The notes beneath the pieces were generated by a model. That model ran no database searches, was not told the origin of the DNA, and was given only the letters and a program-made list of their open reading frames with translations. Shown piece after piece: positions 6,765-14,015 of a DNA stretch of 33,084 nucleotides. This stretch comes from Acidobacteriota bacterium. GTDB taxonomy: Bacteria > Acidobacteriota > Blastocatellia > Pyrinomonadales > Pyrinomonadaceae. The stretch covers positions 1 to 33,084 of the forward strand of contig JAIVJP010000285.1 of NCBI GenBank assembly GCA_020199975.1. The letters run 5' to 3'. Position 1 is the first letter of the stretch; the number at the start of each line of letters is the position of its first letter. The position numbers were made by a program, and so were the translations under genes.

Positions 6765-8501
6765 TTATGGCTGAGCGCGCTGGCGCATCGCCGACATAGC
6801 TAAATCACGAGCCCGCGGCAAGACGTCTATGGCTCGGGCGACTTGCAGGTCGTCGCTGGTTACGAAGACGCGATCAGCTACCACTCGCCCATAGGCGGCA
6901 GTCACGATGTTGAATCGCAGCTGCAACTCGATGAAGGACCGATTTGAGTCCAACAGAGGTGCCGAAGCCATCAGTGACGGATCGTTGGCCACGAACTCTT
7001 TAAAGGCCCTGAAGAGCGGGTCGGTCATCGGAAAATCCGAGGGCTGTAGGTCGTGACTGAAATCGATTGCCTGCTGAACTTTGTAGGCTTCGAAATCACG
7101 GACCCGGCCGTTAACTAACTCCCTGGTAAAAGCAAAGACCGGATTCACCAGACGACGTTGCACCGGGGTGATTGTTCTTGGACTTACACTCTCGTCAGGC
7201 GAAATGCCGCCTCCCCCATAGACCGCCCGACCAGTGTCCGTCTTCGTCTCCGGACCAGCCGGCTTCTCAGGCGCGTCCTGACGATCCAGGCGAATTGAAC
7301 CGCCGTGCGTGTAATAATCGTAGAACCCACCGTTAGAGTAATCCCGCTGAATCAATCGACCCGAAGGAGTAAAGTACTTAGCGGAGGTAAGAGTTAAACC
7401 CGCGCCATATTCCAGGGGAATGATGCTTTGAACCAAACCTTTCCCAAAGCTGGTTTTTCCCACTATCAGTGCCCGATCGTGATCTTGCATTGCGCCGGCC
7501 ACGATCTCCGAAGCCGATGCTGTATTCTCATTAATCAGGATGACTAACGGCGTCAGATCCGGTGAGCTATTTCTGGATTCGTAGGTGTTGTCTCTGAGAC
7601 CGTTTCGTCCCTTTTGCGTCAGTATCAACTGACCGCTGGGCAAAAACACTTCCGCGACGTGGATTGCCTGATCCAGAAACCCGCCCGGGTTGTTTCGCAG
7701 ATCGAGCACCAGCGAGTTCATACCTCTTGACCGAAGGCCTTCAATAGCTTCTTGAAGCTCATCGGTTGTCGTGTAATTAAATCCCCGAGTCATATCAACG
7801 TAGCCGACACCGGGTTTGATCATGTAAGCATCGGGAATGGAGGGTTGAGGTACCGCATCGCGTGTAATCTCGACCGTTTGCACGCGCTTATCGGCAGCAC
7901 GCTCGACAGTAATCTTCACGACCGAACCGCGGGAACCACGAATCTTATCGCGCACGTCGATGGAACGCTTGCCGGCCATCTTGAGGCCATTAACTTCGAG
8001 AATTCGATCGCCAAATCGCAGGCCGGCCCGGTTTGCCGGCGCCTTGTCGAAAGTGGCGGCGATAAAGGTGTCGATATCGTTGCCGATGGTATAGTTTTGA
8101 ATCGATGCGCCGATCCCGAAATATTCAGAGCGCTGATCGGTTTTTAGGTCATCAAACTCTTCCCTATCGTAAAAATTCGAGTGCGGATCCAGCGAGCGCA
8201 GCATCCCGATAATTGATGACTTAAAAACCGAGTTGTAATCGAGCTTCTTCCCCTCGATGTAGTTTTCCCGGATGAGCTCCAGCGCTTCGTCGAAATCTCT
8301 TTCGATCAGTGGAACGGCACTATTAGCATCTACGCGCGTGCCGCGTCTGCCCGGCGCTGGGGCCCCCGTAGGCGGCTTTCCAGTTGCGCGACCCACCGGA
8401 GGCTGCGTTTGCGGCTTCTGTTGCGAAAAAACAAAACCGGGAATTATGAGTGTGAAGAGGGAGAGGGCAATTGCGGCCCGTGAGAGAATCGTTTTCAACA
8501 C
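6765..8501 (-). CDS. S41 family C-terminal processing peptidase (CtpA/Tsp-like), exported
   Basis: This 578-residue serine protease cleaves or degrades envelope proteins from their C-termini. A signal segment (AAIALSLFTLIIPGFVFS) is followed by a Pro-rich linker. A PDZ domain spans about 125-215 (YFGIGASIQ, KAPANRAGLRFGDRILEVNG). The S41 core covers about 230-410 with VLDLRNNPGGFLDQAI. The catalytic dyad is visible as Ser329 in NENTASASEIVAG and Lys354 in VGKTSFGKG, the usual 25-residue spacing. A C-terminal extension of about 170 residues follows the core. Start is GTG with AGAGGT just upstream; a TATACT -10-like box lies at 8527-8532 on the minus strand. The gene stands alone, divergent from the 143-aa protein gene across 344 nt and closed by a hairpin terminator. 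Confidence 0.92.
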   Translation of the reverse strand: MLKTILSRAAIALSLFTLIIPGFVFSQQKPQTQPPVGRATGKPPTGAPAPGRRGTRVDANSAVPLIERDFDEALELIRENYIEGKKLDYNSVFKSSIIGMLRSLDPHSNFYDREEFDDLKTDQRSEYFGIGASIQNYTIGNDIDTFIAATFDKAPANRAGLRFGDRILEVNGLKMAGKRSIDVRDKIRGSRGSVVKITVERAADKRVQTVEITRDAVPQPSIPDAYMIKPGVGYVDMTRGFNYTTTDELQEAIEGLRSRGMNSLVLDLRNNPGGFLDQAIHVAEVFLPSGQLILTQKGRNGLRDNTYESRNSSPDLTPLVILINENTASASEIVAGAMQDHDRALIVGKTSFGKGLVQSIIPLEYGAGLTLTSAKYFTPSGRLIQRDYSNGGFYDYYTHGGSIRLDRQDAPEKPAGPETKTDTGRAVYGGGGISPDESVSPRTITPVQRRLVNPVFAFTRELVNGRVRDFEAYKVQQAIDFSHDLQPSDFPMTDPLFRAFKEFVANDPSLMASAPLLDSNRSFIELQLRFNIVTAAYGRVVADRVFVTSDDLQVARAIDVLPRARDLAMSAMRQRAQP

Positions 8502-8595
8502 TAGTACCTCTGAATCAATGCTAGCTAGTATAATCTACCAAACTTACTCCACCAGTCGGTCTGCATACTAAAGGATGCCATCCAAGTGGGCAAGG

Positions 8596-8627
8596 GTTGT
8601 GCATGCCGCTGTCGTTGTGCATGCCGC
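8596..8627 (+). repeat. Tandem pair of a 14-bp direct repeat in the protease/RHH-like divergent spacer
   Basis: GTTGTGCATGCCGC occurs at 8596-8609 and again at 8614-8627, an 18-bp period. It lies in the 344-nt spacer 8502-8845, which otherwise holds the protease promoter region on the left and the plus-strand promoter and dyad on the right. Two same-face sites could bind a regulator, but no function is shown. Confidence 0.5.
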
Positions 8628-8741
8628 AGTGGGTTCTTCCAGGGCAGGCTTCCGCCATCGCCCGGGAATAGAAGCGTGCTAAACGGGGTGATGTCCATTC
8701 CCACGAATTTGGAATTATATCTGCCTTTGTATGACCGTACC

Positions 8742-8771
8742 TTGACGGGCCTTCGGATGCGTCCGTAGAAT
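8742..8771 (+). promoter_or_regulatory. Sigma70-type promoter upstream of the 143-aa protein gene
   Basis: TTGACG (8742-8747), an 18-nt spacer and TAGAAT (8766-8771) closely fit -35/-10 consensus. The predicted start near 8778 leaves a leader of about 65 nt before the ATG at 8846, which is preceded by AAGGAG at 8-9 nt. Confidence 0.65.
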
Positions 8772-8773
8772 GA

Positions 8774-8799
8774 ACTTACTAACGATAGTTAACGTAAGT
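8774..8799 (+). promoter_or_regulatory. Imperfect dyad over the predicted transcription start (candidate operator)
   Basis: ACTTAC (8774-8779) and GTAAGT (8794-8799) are inverted copies flanking a further TAAC/GTTA inversion. The dyad begins 2 nt after the -10 box, a classic repressor position. The downstream gene encodes an RHH-like protein, so autoregulation is a reasonable guess. Confidence 0.4.
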
Positions 8800-8845
8800 A
8801 TCAAATCAAGTCGATCTGCTGGATCATTCTTAAGGAGCTTCAGAT

Positions 8846-9277
8846 ATGAGCAGCCCATACCAGAGAGAAGAGCACAGTGAGTCCGAAAAGGTTGATGATT
8901 TAATGCTTCGCGGAGACGAGCCGCATGGTGATTCCGAGGACCCGGCACGCACTGCTTCATCCGTACGCGACATTGCCTCCCGTATCCCTGAATCGCTGAG
9001 TGCAATCGGGCGCGACATCAGCCGAACGATTGAGCGAGCTATGTCCGCAAAGGACGATTACGTAGTTGCCGTTAAGATCTCCCCCGAAGCCCAGGACAAA
9101 CTCGAGCAATTAGTTCAGGCTGGGGTTTTTCGCAACCGCGCCGAAGCCGCTGGTTTCCTGATCGACGAAGGTATCCGGACCCAAGCTGCACTATTTGGCC
9201 GCGTGGAACAGAAGCTTGCTGAGATTGAACGCCTGCGTGCAGAATTGCGCAGCATGATTAACGAAAAGCCGGCCTAA
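8846..9277 (+). CDS. Small RHH-like/coiled-coil protein of unknown function (143 aa)
   Basis: I cannot assign a family name. Residues 1-50 are charged and probably disordered (EREEHSESEK-like composition with DEPHGDSEDP). About residues 70-108 look like a ribbon-helix-helix fold: a strand with YVVAVKISPEAQDKL, then helices EQLVQAGVFRNRAEAAGFLI and DEGIRTQ. Residues 115-140 are a coiled coil (VEQKLAEIERLRAELRSMI). It starts at an ATG with a strong AAGGAG site, behind a good promoter and a dyad. The M16 peptidase pair follows 102 nt later on the same strand; an imperfect GC-rich inverted repeat (GGGCG-CTCCCC with GGGGGAG-CGCCC, 9291-9348) lies between them and could attenuate read-through. DNA binding and autoregulation are inferred only from shape and context. 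Confidence 0.72.
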   Translation: MSSPYQREEHSESEKVDDLMLRGDEPHGDSEDPARTASSVRDIASRIPESLSAIGRDISRTIERAMSAKDDYVVAVKISPEAQDKLEQLVQAGVFRNRAEAAGFLIDEGIRTQAALFGRVEQKLAEIERLRAELRSMINEKPA

Positions 9278-9379
9278 TCCGGACCTTTACGGGCGCTCCC
9301 CTTAGTTCAATACAGACCTGTTTCCCCACCCAGGGGGAGAGCACGCCCAAATAAAAAATTAGGCGAATCGAGACAAAAC

Positions 9380-10873
9380 GTGGCAGAAACTTTCCAGCTC
9401 CCACCAACAACGATCCAACAATTCACGCTACCAAATGGTCTTCGCGTCATACTGAGCAAGGATCAGTCTGTTCCTGTAGTCTCCGTCGCCGTTTATTACG
9501 ATGTAGGCTCGCGCAACGAGAAAGAGGGCCGTACCGGGTTCGCCCATCTTTTTGAACACATGATGTTTCAAGGATCGGAGAATGTTCCCAAGGCTGCCCA
9601 CTTTCAGCACATCTTTAATGCAGGCGGAACAATGAATGGCACAACGTCCACCGAGCGCACAAACTACTTTGAAACGCTCCCTGCCAATTATCTTCCCCTG
9701 GCGCTGTGGCTCGAGAGCGATCGCATGCGCTCCTTGAAGGTGACACAGGAGAACCTGGACAACCAGCGCAATGCAGTTCAGGAAGAGAAAAGATTACGTT
9801 ACGATAATCAGCCTTACATCAATGCCTTTCTGCGCATCAATGAGCTGATCTTCAAGAATCCGGCCAATGCACATTCGACCATCGGCTCGATGGAGGATCT
9901 GGACGCTGCTACAATCGACGACGTCCGAGAGTTTTTCCGAGTTTTCTACGCCCCAAATAATGCGGTGCTGAGCATTGTCGGTGATTTCGATGAACAAGAA
10001 GCTCGCGCTTTGGTGGAGAAGTACTTCGAGGAGATTCCCAGCCAGCGCGATCCGCCTCCAGTTGATGTGAACGAATCTGGTGAAGTCGCACGAACTCAGG
10101 AAACCTACTACGACAAGCTTGCACCGGCCCCTGCGTTCGTCCTGGGTTGGAAGATTCCCGCTCGCAGGACTCCAGACTACTACGCGCTTACACTTGCTGC
10201 CGAACTGCTTTTCGAAGGAGATAGCTCGAGGCTCTACCAGAAGCTGGTTAAGGGTGATGAGTCGGTAGTTTCAATTCAGGGGGGCGTAGATGAGCGGCGC
10301 GGGCCATCGGCCTGGTACATTTTCGCGCTGCCAAAACCTGGCGAAGAGGTAGTCGTCATCCGCCAGGAAATCTTTGATGAGATAAAGCGCCTGGGAACGT
10401 TGGGCCCATCCGAGGCGGAGATGGAAAAGCTGCTAAACTCATTGTGCAATGACGCGGTTCGTGGCAGGCAATCAACGATGTATCGCGCGCAACGCATCGC
10501 TGAGTATGCGCTCTATGACGGTGATCCCCATCTAATCGATTCTGAGCTCGATCAGTATTTACGAATCACTGCTGGGGACATCAAGGGTGCAGTCAGTCGC
10601 TTTCTCGATGTCGAGAATCGAGTGGTGCTCGACATCATTCCTGCCGCACTCGTGGGTGAGGAAGCAGAGATGACCGCGGCCGCATCGCCTCTGCCCTCAG
10701 GAGACGCGAAACAGCCCACGGCGCCCGCACCGCAAATACCTCCTCCACAACCGGCTCCCGGTGCAGCGCCGGGGGCGGCCCTGGGGAAAAACGCCCAGGT
10801 TCCTGTTCCGGCACAGCAACCCGCAGACACCACTGAACAGACCGACATCTGCTCAGGACCCTTGCATCCGTAA
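9380..10873 (+). CDS. M16 family zinc metallopeptidase (catalytic subunit)
   Basis: This 497-residue protein has the inverted zinc motif HLFEH at residues 56-60 (TGFAHLFEHMMFQG) and a distal glutamate in NAVQEEKRLRY about 76 residues later, as in active M16B peptidases. An N-terminal M16 domain (residues 10-180) and a C-terminal M16 domain (about 185-430, with SSRLYQKLVKG) are present. A Pro/Ala-rich low-complexity tail follows (PQIPPPQPAPGAAPGAA). Start is GTG at 9380; I see no clear signal peptide in this frame. Its stop is 2 nt before the ATG of the second M16 gene, so the two are translated together and likely form a heterodimer like other active/inactive M16 pairs. Confidence 0.9.
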   Translation: MAETFQLPPTTIQQFTLPNGLRVILSKDQSVPVVSVAVYYDVGSRNEKEGRTGFAHLFEHMMFQGSENVPKAAHFQHIFNAGGTMNGTTSTERTNYFETLPANYLPLALWLESDRMRSLKVTQENLDNQRNAVQEEKRLRYDNQPYINAFLRINELIFKNPANAHSTIGSMEDLDAATIDDVREFFRVFYAPNNAVLSIVGDFDEQEARALVEKYFEEIPSQRDPPPVDVNESGEVARTQETYYDKLAPAPAFVLGWKIPARRTPDYYALTLAAELLFEGDSSRLYQKLVKGDESVVSIQGGVDERRGPSAWYIFALPKPGEEVVVIRQEIFDEIKRLGTLGPSEAEMEKLLNSLCNDAVRGRQSTMYRAQRIAEYALYDGDPHLIDSELDQYLRITAGDIKGAVSRFLDVENRVVLDIIPAALVGEEAEMTAAASPLPSGDAKQPTAPAPQIPPPQPAPGAAPGAALGKNAQVPVPAQQPADTTEQTDICSGPLHP

Positions 10874-10875
10874 AA

Positions 10876-12594
10876 ATGACTCCACAGGAATCCTTTCGCC
10901 ACCAGGCGCCCGCGCCCCTGCCTCCCCGACCGATGCACATTCCGCGAGCGTCAGAGACTACGCTGTCGAATGGCCTGACCGTCGTCATAGTTGAGGACTC
11001 CCGGTTGCCGCTGGTCAGTTACCGTCTGGCGTTCCGAGCAGGTGACGCACATGATCCTCCCGAACTGCCCGGGTTGACTGACCTCTTGACGGGACTCTTA
11101 ACGGAGGGCACGGAATCCTTGACGAGCCGGCAAGTTGCCGACGAAGTCGGAAGGATGGGAGCCACGTTGAGTTCCGGAGCAAACTCCGACTACACCACTG
11201 TTGGCGCCTCATCGCTGGCAACTTTTAGTGACAACATCCTCGACCTGATTGCGGATGTAACTTGCAATCCTTCTTTTCCTGAGAACGAGGTCGAACTGAT
11301 CAAGCAAAACACGAAGGAGAGTCTCAGACAGCAGAGAGCCCAGCCATCCTTTCTGGCGACTGAGATGGTCTCGCGGGTAGTTTTTGGCGAACATCCCTAC
11401 TCTGTAATTGCCCCTACCCTGGAATCGCTCCACGCAACCACGCGAGAAAGAATTGTCAAGTTTCACCGGTCAAAGTTCTTGCCTAACAATGCTGTGTTTG
11501 TCATAGCAGGTGACGTTCGATCTGATGTCCTCCTCAAAAGGATCGAGGGTTTGTTAGGGGATTGGCAGCCTGGGGAACTGCCAAGGGATGATTTCCCTGC
11601 CCCTCCCTCCCGTGCGTCTCGCTCGGCGTATCTCGTGGACCGGCCAGGTTCCGCTCAGTCAAATATCGTGATTGCCAATACTGGAATAACGCGCACTAGT
11701 CCGGATTATTTTCCGATGTTGGTCATGCACACGGTTTTGGGAGCTAATGCTTCCTCGCGGCTCTTCATGAACCTGCGCGAGGAGAAGGGTTACACCTACG
11801 GCGCTTATTCAAGTCTCGATGCGCGCCGCACAGCGGGAACTTTTCGCGCCAGCGCGGAGGTTCGAACACCTGTTACCGGCGATTCGCTGAAGGAGTTTTT
11901 CTACGAGTTGGATAGAATTCGCACCGAACCCGTGTCGGAGAAAGAGGTTATAGACGCTAAGTCGTATCTAACCGGAGTCTTTCCTCTTCGCCTGGAAACT
12001 CAGGAAGGTCTGATCGACCAGTTGGTACAGATAAAAATGTTCGGGTTGCCTGACGATTATCTGGAGACTTACCGGCAACAAATTCAGGCGGTGACTATTG
12101 AAGAAATTCAAGCAGTGGCGGCGACGTATGTGAGGCCTGACGAGGCTGCGATTGTCATTGTTGGGGATGGTGCTGAAGTTCTAGAGCAAGTAAAGCCCTA
12201 TACCGACGCGATTGAACTCTACAATACTGCTGGCAAGCGCAAGGAAAAACCTTCTGCGCCCTTAGACCCCACGGGCGAAAGCGATGTGGCACTCATCGTA
12301 GGCGACTGGACGATAGACATTCAAACGCCGTTTGGACAAAATATTCCCGCCACTCTCAAAGTCTGGCAAACAGAAGCCGGACTGGGCGGGAGCATTTCAT
12401 CCGAGATGGGTGATGCGAATATAGTTTCGGCGGCACTCGCCGGCAATTCATTCGCGGCTACATTATCGTTCGAAATGGGCGGTCAGGCGTTGGAAGCTAA
12501 GATTGCTGGTGAAGTTGACGCAACGCAGATGGACGGAAGCCTCAGCCTGCAAGATTCACCTGAGTTGCCATTCACTGGCACCAAAACATCCTAG
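10876..12594 (+). CDS. M16 family peptidase-like protein (non-catalytic partner) with C-terminal beta domain
   Basis: This 572-residue M16 homologue lacks the zinc motif: where HxxEH should be it reads GLTDLLTGLLTEGTESLT. It keeps the partner-type substrate motif (SSRLFMNLREEKGYTYGAYS), which supplies Arg and Tyr to the partner's active site in M16B heterodimers. About residues 460-572 form a separate beta-rich domain with an internal pattern of G-D-W, G-x-I-S, M-G-D and G-x-L-S-L (VGDWTIDIQTPFGQ, LSFEMGGQALEAKI, ELPFTGTKTS). Similar lipocalin-like tails occur on other acidobacterial hydrolases. The ATG lies 2 nt after the catalytic gene's stop. Its role is presumably substrate binding and dimer formation. 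Confidence 0.9.
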   Translation: MTPQESFRHQAPAPLPPRPMHIPRASETTLSNGLTVVIVEDSRLPLVSYRLAFRAGDAHDPPELPGLTDLLTGLLTEGTESLTSRQVADEVGRMGATLSSGANSDYTTVGASSLATFSDNILDLIADVTCNPSFPENEVELIKQNTKESLRQQRAQPSFLATEMVSRVVFGEHPYSVIAPTLESLHATTRERIVKFHRSKFLPNNAVFVIAGDVRSDVLLKRIEGLLGDWQPGELPRDDFPAPPSRASRSAYLVDRPGSAQSNIVIANTGITRTSPDYFPMLVMHTVLGANASSRLFMNLREEKGYTYGAYSSLDARRTAGTFRASAEVRTPVTGDSLKEFFYELDRIRTEPVSEKEVIDAKSYLTGVFPLRLETQEGLIDQLVQIKMFGLPDDYLETYRQQIQAVTIEEIQAVAATYVRPDEAAIVIVGDGAEVLEQVKPYTDAIELYNTAGKRKEKPSAPLDPTGESDVALIVGDWTIDIQTPFGQNIPATLKVWQTEAGLGGSISSEMGDANIVSAALAGNSFAATLSFEMGGQALEAKIAGEVDATQMDGSLSLQDSPELPFTGTKTS

Positions 12595-12656
12595 CCAACG
12601 GCTGCCGCGCGATCGCAGGCGGGCTTTCACCAACACTTTTTTCGGAGATCAAGACC

Positions 12657-12690
12657 AAAAAGCCGCCCGGCACATTGCGCATGCCGGGCG
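12657..12690 (-). terminator. Rho-independent-type terminator (minus strand)
   Basis: CGCCCGGC (12664-12671) and GCCGGGCG (12683-12690) form a perfect 8-bp GC-rich stem with an 11-nt loop. On the minus strand the stem is followed by GGCTTTTTGG. It lies between the convergent M16 and YCF48-like genes, about 140 nt past the latter's stop. The remainder of this 233-nt spacer shows no other feature. Confidence 0.6.
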
Positions 12691-12827
12691 AAATGACAGG
12701 AGGAACCGAGTGTTAGTCGTTGGATCCGGTCGCTACCGCGGTTCTGTAGTGAGCGGCGACGACGTTGCAGGCGTTAAAGGCGTATCGTTAAGGGGGCTGA
12801 GTTTTGACACTTGTTTAGCTCCTGCAC

Positions 12828-13814
12828 TCACCTTTCATACCGCAGAATCATCCCATCACCGCCCACAGCCCAGCCGATCTTCTTACTAAAGTGGAGTGCA
12901 AACAGGTTCTTCTTAATAGTGGATTCCTGCTGGATCCAGGACACTCCGGCGTCGTCGCTGCGCAGAATTGTGCCGGCACGTCCCACAGCCCACCCTTCAT
13001 CGTCACTCAAAAACTCGACGCTGAGCAACGTGGAACGTATTCCCGCGGTCACCGGCGTCCAGGTGATGCCACCGTCGGTTGTCCTCAAAATAGTGCCCCG
13101 CTCGCCCACAGCCCAGCCTCTCTTATCGTTGCGAAATTCCGTGTGGAAGAGCGTCGCAGTGGTTCCTGACGTCTGCCGGTTCCAGGTGTGGCCACCATCG
13201 ACCGTGTTGATGATCGTTCCCTCAGCCCCTACAATCCAGCCGCGGCGGTCGTTGTCGAAATCAATGTGGATTAACTCCGAACCGGTGGGCGCGCGCTGCC
13301 GTTGCCACGTTTCCCCTTCGTTATTGGTATAAACAAGAATGCTGTCGATTACTCGATCTAGCTTGCTTACTGAACCCACTACCCAGCCCTTCTTCTTGCT
13401 GGAAAAGCGAACGCTGTAGAGTTCTACAGTAGCCCCATCGAACTCGCTCGGAAGAAAACGACGCGACTCGCTCCACCGCGTTCCATTGTCACGAGTTACG
13501 AATATCGTGTTGCCGGCGATCAGAAATCCGTCCTCCTTATCGCGGAAATAGATATCGTTAATTGCGTCAGTAGTTCCCACGCTCTGCTGGACCCACGTGC
13601 GCCCGCCATCATCAGTACGACCAAGAAAACCGTTGTCGCCACCTACCCAGCCTCGTTTGCTATCCAGAAAAAACACCGTATTCAGATCCTCGGTCGCAGA
13701 TGAGATTTTGGTTGCGATCCAACCCTGCTGTGCGAGTGTAGCAAACGCTGTAGCCAGCAGAACGAGGAATGCTAGCGAGCATTGTGTCACGCCATGCTTA
13801 TTTTGAGATGTCAT
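12828..13814 (-). CDS. Exported YCF48/BNR-repeat beta-propeller protein
   Basis: This protein of about 328 residues starts with a signal peptide (CSLAFLVLLATAFATLAQQG). Six or seven repeats of about 42 residues follow, each with the form GW-x-V-G-x-x-G-x-I-x-x-T-x-D-G-G-x-T-W: KRGWVGGDNGFLGRTDDGG, RRGWIVGAEGTIINTVDGG, KRGWAVGERGTILRTTDGG, DEGWAVGRAGTILRSDDAG, then KIGWAVGGDGMILR. This is the YCF48/HCF136-like (PSII_BNR) propeller. In photosynthetic organisms it helps assemble photosystem II, but in non-photosynthetic bacteria the function is unknown and probably scaffolding outside the cytoplasm. I prefer the ATG at 13814 to the GTG at 13820. It follows the VIT-VWA gene after about 200 nt on the same strand. 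Confidence 0.87.
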   Translation of the reverse strand: MTSQNKHGVTQCSLAFLVLLATAFATLAQQGWIATKISSATEDLNTVFFLDSKRGWVGGDNGFLGRTDDGGRTWVQQSVGTTDAINDIYFRDKEDGFLIAGNTIFVTRDNGTRWSESRRFLPSEFDGATVELYSVRFSSKKKGWVVGSVSKLDRVIDSILVYTNNEGETWQRQRAPTGSELIHIDFDNDRRGWIVGAEGTIINTVDGGHTWNRQTSGTTATLFHTEFRNDKRGWAVGERGTILRTTDGGITWTPVTAGIRSTLLSVEFLSDDEGWAVGRAGTILRSDDAGVSWIQQESTIKKNLFALHFSKKIGWAVGGDGMILRYER

Positions 13815-14015
13815 TCTCACTCACCCAGGTGCAACTAAGAGCCCGCTGCCAGACAGCCGCGCCCGGAACTAGTCAATGCGTCGGAATCCGGTCGGTGGCT
13901 CGATGGTTTGATATTCTGACTTTGTACATTATTTCCGGCTTGCAATACAAATTGGGCCACGCATTCGAGTCTTATGAATGCATGGCAAAGTGGTTGGCCG
14001 TACGGCACGAGCGTT

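Noticed and set aside
10552-10994. Several ORFs over the Pro/Ala-rich end of the first M16 gene
   Set aside because: Low-complexity GC-rich sequence is open in several frames; only the M16 frame is supported by homology.
12595-12827. Small gene between the convergent M16 and YCF48-like genes
   Set aside because: Only the hairpin terminator is convincing; ORF 12503-12889 overlaps coding ends and has no motif.
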